Shown: piece after piece, positions 44,150-55,680 of the stretch | Layout: each line of letters starts with the position of its first letter | How positions within the stretch are numbered: the stretch's first letter is position 1 | DNA from: Alentia gelatinosa | Lineage: Eukaryota > Annelida > Polychaeta > Phyllodocida > Polynoidae | Length of the DNA: 64,000 nucleotides | Direction: 5' to 3' | Assembly: GCA_950022655.1 (NCBI GenBank) | Contig: OX465590.1 | Location: 40,698,218-40,762,217 of the forward strand | The notes under the pieces: generated by a model | What the model was told of the DNA's origin: nothing | The model's input: the letters and a program-made list of their open reading frames with translations, nothing else | The model's database searches: none | Program-made: the position numbers and the translations under genes

Positions 44150-45070
44150 CCGAGGGATACGTATTCCCGACGCTTACACTAGACGATTATAAGCGGCGAT
44201 TTTTGAATTTAGCACCAATCTCCCAGCGTTTACACTGGACGATTATAAGCGGCGATTTTTGAATTTAGCACCACCTGATGGCTTTCCTGGCGTTTACATT
44301 AGATGATTATAGGCAGCGATTCCTGAATTTATCAATATCCTGGTGTTAACACCAGACAATTGTGGGCGCGATTCTTGAATTGAGCACCACCTGACAACTT
44401 TCCTGGCGATTTTTTAATTTAGCACCGATCTCCCAGCGTTTACACTAGACGATTATAGGCGCGATTCTTGAATTGAGCACCACTTGATTTACACTAGATG
44501 ATTATATTGAATTGAGCACCACCTGACAACTTTCCCGGCATTTACATTAGACGATTATAAGCAGTGATTTTTGAATTTAGCACCACCTCCCAGCGTTTAC
44601 ACTGGACGATTATAGGCATGATTCTTGAATTGAGCACCACCTGACAACTTTCCGGGTGTTTACATTAGACGATCATAGACACGATTCTTGAATTTAGCAC
44701 CACCTGACAACTTTCCCGGCATTTACACTAGACGATTATAAGGTGATTTTTGAATTTAGCCCCAATCTCCCAGCATTTACACTGGACGATTATAGGCCCA
44801 ATTCCTGAATTTAACACCACCTGGCGACTTACCTCGCATTTACACTAGACGATTAAAGTTGGTGATTCTTGAATTTAGCACCACCTGACGACCATCCCGG
44901 CGTTTACACTAGACGACTATCGGCGACGATTCTTGAATTTAGCACCACCTGACGACTTTCGCGGCGTTTACACAAGACTATTATAGGCGGCCATTTTTGA
45001 ATTTAGCACCACCTGAGGAATTTCCTGGTGTTTACACTTGACGATTATAGGCGGCGATTCTTGAATTTAT
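44150..45070. repeat. ~60-bp tandem array around TTTACACTAGACGATTATA
   Basis: About 15 diverged units contain, in order, GCGTTTACACTAGACGATTA, a TAGGCGGCGATTCTTGAATT part and an AGCACCACCTGACGACTTTC part. Some units have lost or gained pieces (near 44340-44500). No coding signature. Confidence 0.9.
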
Positions 45071-45074
45071 CTTA

Positions 45075-46200
45075 GCCTGGAAATATCTATCCGTTTATCA
45101 CCTAATGAGTATGAGTTACCATCCTTGCAAGCCTGTTGAGTACGAGTTCCTAACGTTAAGCCTATGAAAGTTTATACCAGGCTAGGATAATGCGTAATCG
45201 AGCACCACCTGATGACCATAGGCTAGACGATCTACAATCGTCACGATTTAAAACCTATAAGACGGCGACACGCCGATTCTTCCCGAATACCCCTTTGCCC
45301 GATGGATCCGCCGGTTCGGTCAGAATCAGTGACCTTTATGTCATTGTACGCACTTGACAGACCCGATTATAATCGTGTCGGGCATTAACCCTTTAAGGAC
45401 GCATGATGCCTGGAGGCATCACCGCTCTAAAGACGCATGATGCCTGGAGGCATCACCACACTAAAGACGCATGATGCCTGGAGGCATCATTGTTCCAATA
45501 TTAACAAAAATGTTTTAACAAAGAAATAATAGAGCAATATTCATGAAATCTTCAGATACTGTAGATATAACATCATAGTTAATATTTCTATTCAAAAGAA
45601 ATAGAATATCTTTGATTATGTATCATATTGTATAATTGCAAACTTGAATTATCAGTTTTAACCATTATCTGCCCGTCCTCTAGCAAGACAAACTGCCACC
45701 AGCACCTGCCCTTATGGGACTAGCTCAGCCTCAGGCAGCCGTCCTTAAAGGGTTAATAGCATGGAGGTAATGACCGACTCTGCCCGACTCTTAGATTGTC
45801 ACTGTACGCACCTTCACTGACTGTTCCCGATTCTGAGTAGGCCGTTTAAATAACGACGAGATGTATCCAACCGTTTGATACACAAGTATCATATATCGAT
45901 TTGTAGGTCAGACAGAGGTGAGTATAAATCTGGTAACAGTTTTCCTATATCTTAAATAGAACAGAAGTGATTAAACTTTGCATTTCTGTCTATTAAGGCC
46001 TATCAGCCAGGCCCGGCTCCTGGCCGCTCTCTTTGATCTCAATCGGTTGGATTTCCGAGGTTATAAAGGGAGGAGTTATGATCGGCAAGAACATATGAGG
46101 GTTTATAAAAACGACATTATCGTTCCCGATTATTATCGTCGATCGGATCGGTGAAAATCGGTGGTAGATATCGCTGTCTTATGGGCTTTAATCGTCTAGT
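45075..46200. repeat. Small MITE, 3-unit minisatellite and flanking DNA
   Basis: 45085-45190 resembles the ATGTTAAGCCTATG hairpin family. 45385-45490 holds three copies of a ~36-bp unit with GACGCATGATGCCTGGAGGC, whose GATGCCTGGAGGCATC part is itself a palindrome. The phrase CCTTTAAGGAC at 45391 is mirrored by GTCCTTAAAGGG at 45744, so 45385-45760 may be one inverted-repeat element. Nothing else is seen. Confidence 0.6.
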
Positions 46201-46202
46201 GT

Positions 46203-46584
46203 AAAGCCCAATGCTCATCTACCGATTGAGGGTTGAACGATTAGTTCGCAAATCGTATAGGAGTCGGCGAGCTTGTCTCAGGCAAATTATATAATCCAAT
46301 CAAGCCCTATTTACCAACGTTCCCTTGTCAGCGACTAGATTTATCAACATGTTGATAAACTTTTCACCACCAATTTTGGAACATAGAAACCACAACTTGT
46401 CGGGGACAAAAGGACATCTGAAGGAGGTGATTCACTAATCGGTGACTCACCCTGGCCTAGCTGTCCTACATCTACCGACTACGGCCGACCCTGTTACGAT
46501 GCCTTGGCTGAGACAAATTACTGTCCGTTTGTCGCCGACAAAGGTACATAAATGTTCCGAAATCAGTAGATGGGCATTGGGCTT
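46203..46584. repeat. MITE of the CCCATCTACCGATT family in the aminopeptidase upstream region
   Basis: Termini AAGCCCAATGC.CATCTACCGA and its complement at 46562-46584; the centre has TTTATCAACATGTTGATAAA (46340-46359). It ends about 170 bp before the aminopeptidase ATG, so it may overlap the promoter. Confidence 0.8.
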
Positions 46585-46752
46585 ACACGCCGGGCTATAG
46601 CCATCATGGTACACTTTCGAGAGATAGAGGATAGATCCAATAAAGGTGAGAGTGTGGGGGCTGGGAGGTGGTGGGGAGGGAGGGGGTACCACCTGGCACA
46701 CAGGTGGGGTCTACGTTCTGCCCGGGATCCCGCCACTAGGAGCACAGCCACC

Positions 46753-47002
46753 ATGGAGACACAGTCACAGTCGAGCAGGCAGAACCTCACCATAGAGGAC
46801 CCCAAGTCGGCGGGCGGCGCCTCCAAGAGGGGCTGGTTCGTCGGGGTACCCACCGCCCTGTTCGCCGCCGCCGTCTTCCTCGCTGCCCTCATCGCTGTGG
46901 CGCTCATCGTGTGGTTCGCCATCCCCAGAAAGAAGTGTCCACTCCTGTCACTGAACGAGCGAGAAGCGACCTGTCACCATCTGATGAAGGAGAAGGGCCG
47001 AG
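46753..47002 (+). CDS. M1-family membrane aminopeptidase, exon 1 (cytoplasmic tail, membrane anchor, stalk start)
   Basis: The ATG has a strong context (GCCACCATGG). The exon encodes 83 residues plus one base: a polar N-terminus of about 27 residues, one membrane span (WFVGVPTALFAAAVFLAALI and on, residues 28-57), then PRKKCP and a short luminal part. This is the type II anchor layout of aminopeptidase N, aminopeptidase A and related zinc exopeptidases, which trim N-terminal residues from peptides at the cell surface. The exon ends GAG|GTCAGT in phase 1, which matches exon 2 at 62233. The open frame upstream to 46570 and downstream through the minisatellite is not needed. Codons are GC-rich, unlike the surroundings. 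Confidence 0.8.
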
Positions 47003-47335
47003 GTCAGTCAGCCTTCCTTCCTGACTTCTTTTCTGCCTTCCTTCCTGACTTCTTTTCTGCCTTCCTTCCTGACTTCTTTTCTGCCTTCATTCCGGACTTC
47101 TTTTCTTCCTCTCTTCCTGACTTCTTTTCTTCCTTCCTTCCTGACTTCTTTTCTTCCTCTCTTCCTGACTTCTTTTCTGCCTTCCTTCCTGACTTCTTTT
47201 CTACCTTCCTTCCTGACTTCTTTTCTGCCTTCCTTCCTGACTTCTTTTCTGCCTTCCTTCCTGACTTCTTTTCTGCCTTCCTTCCTGACTTCTTTTCTGC
47301 CTTCCGTCCTGACTTCTTTTCAGTTACAGGGGCAT
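47003..47335 (+). repeat. 24-bp minisatellite, about 13-14 units, directly after the exon 1 donor
   Basis: The unit reads about CCTTCCTTCCTGACTTCTTT plus TCTG. Since 24 is a multiple of three and no stop occurs, the exon 1 frame stays open through the whole array and would give FLPDFFSA octapeptide repeats if the intron were retained. On the minus strand it reads KKSGRKAE repeats. The sequence is pyrimidine-rich. Confidence 0.9.
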
Positions 47336-49250
47336 TAGAACGTATTGAAAGTGAGGGGGGGCTGTAAAATTGCTGACTTTTTTCTGACATGGTTTGAAGT
47401 CGGAATTTGACATCCGCCTGTTCCACTGGAAAAGTCAAAGCTTAGCCATTGGTACACATCAAAATGTCAGACATTTTTCAATGCCGAAAAGTCAGGCTTA
47501 GCCATTGTTGCAAGCTAAAACGTCAGACATTGACATTCTTTTCTGGTAGAGGAATAGTTGGAGTCTGTAAACTAGACTACTACAAAATCAGACTTAGATA
47601 TATCCAAATGCAAAAACATTAGTTGTTTGGGTTCTGAATGCCACTGCATTTGCCTTTCATTGAGTAAAATTGAAGCTGCTGACTTTTTTGGTGCCAACAA
47701 AAGAGTGGGCCGCCCCCTGCCCCCCTATTCTGACGCCACTGAGTCACCCCATCTTTATAAAGCCTGGGTTTTGTTACTCCTAGAGATGTAGAAAAACCGT
47801 TACTCAAGTCATATCCGATCGTGTCGTGTGGTATTGTTATTTTCATGTTGTATCGCTACTTTTTTCTACACCACAACTTCAGTGAAATAGGCGAAAGATT
47901 CATTAGATTTTAAATTGAATATAGATAACGACATAGTTATGATAAGGTCCGCAAAGAATCTGGAGCAACGGTTTCGTCCTCGGATTGCTATTCAGCGATC
48001 CGCAAAACGTGGAGCAACGCACCCAAGACACCCACTGCTTGTGAAATGGCAACAACATGGCTGCAATATGGCTATGAATAAAATTTACGTCATCATAGCC
48101 TTTTCAGAATGCAGAAAAACAAATGTGGAAAAATTTGGTGAACCATCAAGTATAAACGAACAATATTCCAAAGTTGGACGAAAAATAGTGGTGTAAATTA
48201 ATTCTCCGGCGTCGGGACGTATTTTATGCGACAAAAGACCTCGAGCGGCCATCTCTACTGGCTCTGTAATCACGTTATCTCTTCTTACACTTCTGTAATA
48301 ATACCAGCGAATCCTTTATTTTTGTATAACTGCATTCCCTCTTGCACATCTTTGTAATAATGACGGTGAATTTATTTACCTTCATCTTTGTATAGCTACC
48401 TGCCTTCTTACACAATCTCTAATAGTGCCAGTGAACAATTTGACCGTAAACATTATACAGTCACCTGTTTCATGTTACACACTTCTTAGACTGGCTCCAG
48501 TCCCTGCATCCTATAGCTACCACCCGTTGGGATACAGGGACTGGTACAATCGGTAATGGTGTTGGATTTCTGGTGCTGTTTAGCTCCAGCATTCCCAACA
48601 CTCTCCATATAGATATCCTGGCTACTGGTCAGGATATCTGCTGGAAGATTGATACCCTCTCACTTTGATCTCAATCGAGACAAGAGCCAGGAGCAGGCGA
48701 AATTTATTTCCATGACAACACAGGCGGCCAGGGAACTGGAGGAGGGTAGGGGGAGGGGCAGGGGGAGGAGGTGTAGGGTTACATGAAGCTTTTTTGGGCC
48801 ATAAACAGAAGATTTAGTTCATAGTGGACAAGTCTTTGATTCATGGGCCAGTCAGAGAAGGATACATACTTAAATGGACTATATTATTATTGTGTTTAAT
48901 CATTTAATGAATGTTTATAATCACAGACTTGAGCAGGTCTACCCACTTCTGGGACCCGTTTTTTAGATGGGATAATCGTTAACAGCGACCGTTTAATAAT
49001 TCTCATACATTTGGCGATGATTATCGAACCCTTGATGCCAATGGTCGTTGTATTCATCTTGAAAACGTCTTGAATCTTTAATAATCGCTATTAACGATCA
49101 TTCCGTCTAAAAACGGGTCCCTGTAGTAATACCAGCGAACTATCATTGTATACATACATACCCACCTGTCCTATAATAAATGCCTGTTAGCTATACATGT
49201 GTACTAGCAATGTAAATCGATGACTATATCAGCTGCCATTCAGTTGAAAT
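47336..49250. other. Aminopeptidase intron 1: plain DNA with a cluster of three stem-loops
   Basis: 48495-48650 contains three adjacent hairpins: CCAGTCCCTG/CAGGGACTGG, GTGTTGG/CCCAACAC and AGATATCCTG/CAGGATATCT. 47440-47535 has two diverged repeats around AAAGTCAG/CTTAGCCATTG and GTCAGACATT. 48215-48265 is a fragment of the 480-810 repeat family. No gene is seen. Confidence 0.5.
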
Positions 49251-49263
49251 TCTTTTCGAGCTA

Positions 49264-49815
49264 TTAACATAGAGAGCTCACAGTGGCACAGTTTTTGGGT
49301 CGATATAACCCGTGGCAAAAGCCGATAATTCCCAGAATTACTGTATTTAGAGGTGTCACTGCTAAATGGCGAAAAGGATGTGTATTTTTTGAGTTACCCA
49401 GAAAGTCTGTCGGTGGTGTAACTGACTGTGCGTCGATATATACTAGGAGCGAAAAAGTAAGTTTATCATAGATGAATGAGCCTATGGATAGTTTTCTACA
49501 ACCCACTTGCACCCAGTCAACTTGCCATTTCTCTAACTGCCTGAGTCTAGGATCAAAACATATCAAAAACAGTGGGTCAATGAGGTATTTCGGTCTTGAG
49601 TGATTGGTCATGGTCAGCTGGGCACACTTCTAAGACCCTGAGACACTGGCTCCCTGCTGTGTTCTCACTATCACAGGGAACAGCATGAAGATAGTAAAAG
49701 GATAGTTTTCTGGAAGCACACTGAAAGTTCAATGTGACCACTCTAACCCTGACTCTAAGCTCTAGATGATGTATATAGGCGTGCAAGCACGCTCTAATAA
49801 GGGTAGAGGATTTCA
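49264..49815 (-). repeat. Reverse copy of the right half of the ~540-bp dispersed repeat, plus flanking frame
   Basis: 49480-49810 matches 37250-37590 reversed. The adjoining 49264-49470 has open frames on both strands but no domain that I can confirm. Confidence 0.6.
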
Positions 49816-50620
49816 CTCAGTGACCTAGCTTTCACTCATTGGTAGGTGATGCCACATTGCATAATCTAAGCAGAAAAGGTCGAGGGTCGTTAAACGAGCT
49901 GGGTCGTTTCCATACTCGTTGTTTCCATTGACCAATTTTCGGTCAGCGGTGCCAGAAGTCCGTTGGTGGTTCCACTCTCCCCCCAGATCCTTCGCGGCGC
50001 TAGCGCTTGCTTAGTCTCTGCCCCAACCCAGTGACGTCATACATTGGTTCTCAGGCTATCCACTAAGGACTAGGGAACCAGCCAACATTTCGAATTCAAA
50101 ACAAGGCAACTATCTAAAGTTATACAAGTCAAACAACTCACATATCATGAGTATAGAATATGGGAATTGTTAAAGGAACTTCACAGACAATCTGGTTGTT
50201 TCTTTTTTATACTTAATCCATTTTCTAATGGGAATCCACAGTTGATTAGACTGCCCCTTCAGAGGAGCACATGTCATTGTTGACAAAACAAAGACCTGCA
50301 ACACATGAGGTGCTTTCCACTGTAGAAAGTAATCCCAGAGACTGTGTCTGGTTTGAATTAGATAATAACAGAAATGAGAGTATTTTATTTACCATATAGA
50401 TATGTTCATCTCTATTTACAAGTGGAACACAAAATATCCCCAAAAAGCCCTCAGAATTTTGGATTTTTTAAAAACTGGCGTATGGGCCAGATTTGAGCCC
50501 AAACAGGCAGGTTGGGGCAGAGATACAAAGCGACCACAGGAAGTAGAGCGCAGGATATCTGCTGGGAGAGTGTGGTGGTTCCTGATTGTAGTTCCGTGAT
50601 GGGAAATCGGCCAATGGAAA
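49816..50620. other. No gene or clear repeat seen
   Basis: Intronic DNA with a small GC-rich patch at 49920-50060. The short frames at 50246-50656 are unsupported. Confidence 0.45.
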
Positions 50621-50624
50621 TCGG

Positions 50625-51142
50625 CTTAAGGCTTTTTTCCATTGGCCGACAAACACAGTGTAGATTTTTTGTGTTCTCCTAATAACCTTTTTACATTGGC
50701 CATCACAAATATACAGTCAGGAGCCACTGACGGACCTTTAGCACTGCTGACACAAAATGTAAATAGGCTATTAAAGGGGGGCGTCCATGAAGCTTGTCGG
50801 GGGCCTGTCGGAGGGCTTCCGACAAGGTTACGACAATATCGAACATGTTCGAATTTTGCCACTACTGGAGCCTTGTCATGGAGTGTTATGGTTTCCTCGA
50901 TATCACTGTTGTAGTGTGTCGAGACCATGGACGCCTTTTTTACGGTAACCAGCAACGTCTACGACACACCCCGACACCGCTGTCGTAAAGCCCCTCTTCT
51001 CACGACAAGGCTGCGACAAGGCACCGATAGGAACTTTCTTGTCTGCTCTTGTCGTAGCCTTGTCGTGGTTGGTGGACGCCCGCCTTAAGAGAACACAGAA
51101 AATCTACGCCGTTTTTGTTGGCCAATGGAAAAGGGCCTATAT
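50625..51142. repeat. Nested MITEs: TTCCATTGGCC element containing a GTCCACCAA-type element
   Basis: Outer arms: GGCTTTTTTCCATTGGCCGA and TTGGCCAATGGAAAAGGGCC, with GTAGATTTT.TGTGTTCTC inside each. A CpG-rich MITE (50776-51087; GGGGGGCGTCCA...TGGACGCCCGCC) sits within it and has the core ATCGAACATGTTCGAATT (50838-50855). A separate outer-arm fragment is at 51540-51575. Confidence 0.75.
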
Positions 51143-52473
51143 GGCATATAGCCTATGATCCATGGGAGCCGCCATGACGCCCCCCGAGTAGGTGTTCTTC
51201 ACTAAAGGAGGTGAAAAGGTACCTGTTCTTCACTAATGGAGGTGCAAAAGAAGTGAGTGATAATTGGGAAATGGCACTTTTCTTGCCTTGCTGACATATG
51301 TAAATAAAGTGTTCCATGTAAAAAGCATCATGTCCTGGGTTTTAGCATTATATCTTCCTGCTCTGGGATGGATGTAGAGAGTCAAGGGAACCATGGTAAA
51401 AGATTGAAAGGCAGCTGAATTTCATAAGAACAAAGAGTCAGAATACAGGTTTTGTCCCCCGACCACCTAGTGACTGCTTCAGGAACTAACAATGGCTCTG
51501 TCCCCTATAGGGAACGGGCTTTATGGGCAACTTAAAAAATCTCTGCATTTTCGTCGGCCAATGGAAACGGGCCTTAAGATGGGCAGTTTGTGAATGTTCC
51601 CAGAGGAATGTCTGACTACAAGTATTTACGTGTGATATTTACACGGATGAGTGTTGGGTCTGTCAACACTGACTTTACAGGATGTTCCACTTCGGTGAGG
51701 CTTGTTGCTACTTGTTTTATGTGTTGTAATTCTATGAGTCTGTTGGACAACGCAGACATGTTGTGTCCTATATGGATATGTGGGGTACATGGATATCGTA
51801 AAGATTTTATTCACCAACAGGAAACATACACAATATTGACTGGTTTCAGACTGGTATGCTCTGAGGATAGTGTGAGGTGCGTAGATATAGGCCTTTTTCC
51901 ACTGGCCGGTGTCGCACCTTATCTGCTTAGTTACCCCATGGCTGAAGTCAAACGCTCACCTGGCAACGTATACTTTAGCATGGGACCACTGAGTGTCTGA
52001 GCGTAATATGTTCAGAATACACTTGTACATTATTGCCACAGAAATAATAACGATTGCATCCCATTCTATGGTATCCCAGCTCAAATTTGGTGTCTCATAC
52101 ATGCATATCGCCTCAATAATACTTTAGATATAGCTTACATAACATAGGATCACCAAAATTGAATACACATTAATACATTGGCAAGCCTAACTATAATATG
52201 CTTATCTTTTTCCAAGTTAAAACCAAAACAATTATCAACTGTGAAGTTTAGACAGCCCAGACTTGTTAATACAATACCCTAGTTTGTTTCAGCAATTTAA
52301 TCTGTAAAAAAACAACACTCCTGCAATCACACCCACCGTTCACACTCTAGGTGTGATTGCTATATGTCTCTATATACATGCCGCCAGACTCGCGCTGTTT
52401 GGCCGAGCGGCCGCGTAACTAGATAGTGGGCCGTTAGGTGGCGTTGAATGGCAACACCTGTATTGCACCTCTG
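51143..52473. other. Intronic DNA; no supported gene
   Basis: The frame at 51590-52000 (136 codons) has no recognised domain and includes repeat words (ggcctttttccactggccg at 51889, tattgactggtttcagac at 51834), so it is best read as TE-derived. The rest is featureless. Confidence 0.4.
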
Positions 52474-52850
52474 AGAAGCATACAGCTACTTTTATCTGAA
52501 ACCAGTCTATATTGTATTTATTATCCACCTTTACCTGACAAATAGGGTACTGATATTAGTTCATTTAGGTATACGTATTTTTCATACGCACTATTTCTCT
52601 GTATCACTGCACGAAACTAACCAGTTTATTCCTATATATATACGCCACCGCAGAAGTGCATGTATCGGCTAAATATTGACGTGTTTTCATTTGTATACGC
52701 CCATATTTCACACCCGCGTATGAGGCGTATACTATCATGAAACATCACGAAATTTCGTATGGTTGTTTATATGGCATGAGTTGCCTTCGCGGAATGATAT
52801 CACGAAGCGGAGCTGGGTGATATCTGTAGCGGAAGACAGACGTATTAGGT
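52474..52850. repeat. Composite TE fragments related to 37.8-38 kb and to 6.75/30.75 kb
   Basis: 52480-52620 matches 37870-38000 (atctgaaaccagtctatatt, atccacctttacctg). 52745-52840 matches 6720-6810 and 30760-30820 (ttatatggcatgagttgc.tt, gatatctgtagcggaagaca). Confidence 0.6.
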
Positions 52851-53820
52851 GGATAATAGATTCACTGAGAGGCTTGGATCAAAGGATAGTATCCTTAGAA
52901 AACGTCCTGACTGTGGACGACACGATTTTTTTTAAGGTCAGTCTTCAATTTCATGCGGCCTGATGCCATAGGTGAAAGACCGTATGAAATCGACGACTAC
53001 CCAAGAACTTCTGCTTATCATATACAATGTACCTGGAATAGATGAAAAACGATATTTTATAATGACTTATGAAGTGGGAGTCACAGTGAGTGCGAACATT
53101 ATTATTACTGCACCCCTAGCGGTGTACAGTGCCTCAAATAAAACATACATTTATAATCATACAATATTTCCTGCTTTATAGTACGCCATATATTCAAAGA
53201 TAAAGAAACTACCTGAAGATCGGCATTGCTGCATCTGGGCTATGTTGGGATCGTGATCACCTTTTTTGTACCTGAGAATCCATTACAATTATGACAAAAA
53301 CCGGAGTGCCAATAAATACATTTATTACAGTAAATTATTTGTTGATAAAACATAACAATGAAGAAATGATAAGAACATTATCATGGCATTGTGAGAATTG
53401 TAATACAAAAGAACACAACAGATAAAAGCTGTATAAGCGGTAGAGAGAGACTAAAAGTCCGTAGGTTTAACCTTAAAAGTCTCTGAGAAAATTTTAAACA
53501 GCCCACTTGAGTATGTAGACATTTATAGGGCGTGGTGGGTGGGAAACAAAAATACACATCCAGTGTGTGTAAGGAGCGACAGCGGACTGCCGGTCAGAGG
53601 TAGAGAATCACGTGACCTTAGGAACAAGGTATCACAATGGTAGTTACAGTTAAATGAAGGTAAACTAAAATATACATAGCACTGCGGCACAAAATTACCA
53701 CCAATTTTCAATTAGTCCACAATGCGTGGCGAAGTGCATGTCTCGACAGTTACCTACGATTTGGACCTTTCCGATCGTCTACGATTTTGGCCATTTTGTA
53801 AATTTCTATCGTAGTAGGTG
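52851..53820. other. No gene or clear repeat seen
   Basis: Intronic AT-rich DNA with short unsupported frames. Confidence 0.45.
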
Positions 53821-53824
53821 CTTT

Positions 53825-54282
53825 AAGGGGGGGCGTCTACCAACCACGACAAGGCTACGACAATGGCTTTCCGACAAGGTCCACGACAGCTCTACGATTG
53901 GAAGCCTTGTAGTAGCCTTGTCATGGTTGGTGGACCCCAGTTCCCGACAAGAGTCTATGACAAGGCCACGACAGGCTGCGACTGGAAACTTGTCCGGGGC
54001 CTTTCGGGGGCCTTCGGACAAGGCTACGACAATATCGAACATGTTCGATTTTTGCTACGACTGGACCTTTGTCGTGGAGTGTTGTGGTTTCCTCGATATC
54101 ACTGTTGTAGTGTGTCGGAACAATGGACGCCTTTTTTATGGCAAGCAGCAACGTCTACGACACGCCCCAACACCGCTGTCCCGACACTGCTCTTCTCACG
54201 ACAAGGTTGCGACAAGGCTGTGATTGGAACTTTCATGTCGGCACTTATCGTAGCCTTGTTGTGATTGGTGGACGCCCCCTTT
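53825..54282. repeat. CpG-rich MITE of the GTCCACCAACCACGACAAGG family
   Basis: Termini AAGGGGGGGCGTCTACCAAC and TTGGTGGACGCCCCCTT bound 458 bp made of TACGACAAGGC and CTTGTCGTAGCC words. Core palindrome ATCGAACATGTTCGAT (54034-54049). Sister elements: 50776-51087 and 57953-58390. Confidence 0.85.
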
Positions 54283-54469
54283 TATTCTACATGCCCGATG
54301 GACCAGTACCAAGAAGACAGTGACCCAGATCCGGCGGGGTAATGTTTATTCATGTGAACATGAGACGCGTTGCCCTAGAGTAACCCCATCCTCTACCCGC
54401 CTACTACAATGGGGATTAGACTACCTGATCACGTGCAAGAGCACATCGGCCCGCACTACCTCTGGAGAA

Positions 54470-54562
54470 CTCGACTCGTAAAAAACTCGACCCGTAAAAA
54501 ACTCGACCCGTAACGAACTCGACCCGTAAAAGACTCGACCTGTAACGAACTCGACCCGTTTT
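54470..54562. repeat. 18-bp minisatellite (AACTCGACCCGTAAAAAA type), 5 units
   Basis: CTCGACCCGTAA recurs at 18-bp spacing with small changes. Confidence 0.85.
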
Positions 54563-54718
54563 AAGTCTTCCCAACCTAAGTATCTCACTACAACTGGATA
54601 AATACTATGTGTAGTAAGCTTGTTATCTTGGCTTCAAAGTTGGTCTTCTCTGGGGAAGAAAACGAACAGAAAACATTCCCCATAGCCTATCCCTGACGCT
54701 AACCTGGTCCCTATCCCT

Positions 54719-55028
54719 AAAGCCTGATGCCCATCTACCGATTCAGGGTTGAGCGATTAGTTTGCAAATCGTATAGGAGTCGGTGAGCTTGTCGCAGGCA
54801 AATTACGTAACTCTTCGCTCGATCTGCGGACATTGAGGAGATGGGGTGGTGGATATTAGTCCTGAGCAAATCTGTCTACTAATCGGTGGCTCACCCTTGC
54901 CTAGCTGTCCTACATCTACCGACTACGGCCGACTCCGTTAGGATGCCTTGGCTGAGACCAATAACCGTCTGTTTGTCGCCGACAAAGGTACATGAATGTT
55001 CCGAAATCGGTAGATGGGCATTGGGCTT
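54719..55028. repeat. MITE with GCCCATCTACCGATT termini, near-identical to 8696-9004
   Basis: It matches the copy at 8696-9004 over its whole length in the same orientation with few differences. Recent activity is likely. Confidence 0.85.
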
Positions 55029-55330
55029 AACCCGACACTCGACATATGAACGTTTCCATTTACCAGTCCACCATTTCGAAACTGATTCATGAAACTACGC
55101 CTCATATACCAAAGTAAGAAGCAAAGGGTGTCATCATGCATCATATTTTTAAACTATGTTTACAATTTCGGAGCTGGCCGAGCATGAAAACCAGTAGACT
55201 ATGTACTAAACTCGTACCAGTTGAAATAAAGGAATTTAAAAAAACTATGTACATCGGTTGTATATTGATGGGTCCATAATACAAATTGTTTCATTGTACC
55301 ATCTCACATCTGGAAGTTTTTAAGGTAAAA
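55029..55330. other. No gene seen
   Basis: AT-rich intronic DNA, with an A-rich end near 55225-55250 that may be the 3' tail of a decayed retroelement. Confidence 0.35.
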
Positions 55331-55339
55331 TACTTTTAT

Positions 55340-55680
55340 AGAACGTCCTGACCCTGCTGTACAAGCTACAAAACGAGATGATAATTTATGGTTCGTGTGG
55401 AGCGAGGCGTTTACGCCGAGTTCCGTACAAACCATAAATTATTATCGAGTTTTGTATCTTGTACAAGCATTGTAGGTCGTTCTATATTTACTATACACCC
55501 GAAATTTAAAAAAAAAACCCATTTAATTGATTTCATTTGGTTTAACAACCAATATTTTGATAAAGGTGAATGGGAAGGTATAGTCCGTATTTTCCTGTAC
55601 GGACCAGTGGTCCGTACAGTATTTTTACGTTGTATGGCGAAACGATGCGTATTTACAGTATATACGGCATGGGTATATAG
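55340..55680. repeat. MITE with a nested double palindrome (copy 2, reverse)
   Basis: Mirror image of 4505-4860. The arms are CTTGTACAAGCTACAAAAC-like, and the inner palindrome is AATTTATGGT.CGTGTGGA and its complement. The GTATTTACAGTATATACGGC end matches the other copy reversed, but the inner hairpin sequence differs while both of its arms stay complementary. Confidence 0.75.

Noticed and set aside
44150..45070. CRISPR-like array with conserved word and variable parts
   Set aside because: The variable parts are diverged versions of one sequence, not unrelated spacers.
47004..47438. 144-codon lysine/serine/glycine repeat protein on the minus strand
   Set aside because: It is the complement of the 24-bp minisatellite; the frame follows from the repeat length being a multiple of three.
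49264..49611. Overlapping frames on both strands beside the dispersed repeat, one with a DNA-binding-like look
   Set aside because: I could not identify a complete motif, and the region adjoins a high-copy repeat.
51590..52000. 136-codon plus-strand ORF
   Set aside because: It has no recognised domain and includes words shared with MITE ends, so it is more likely TE-derived non-coding DNA.
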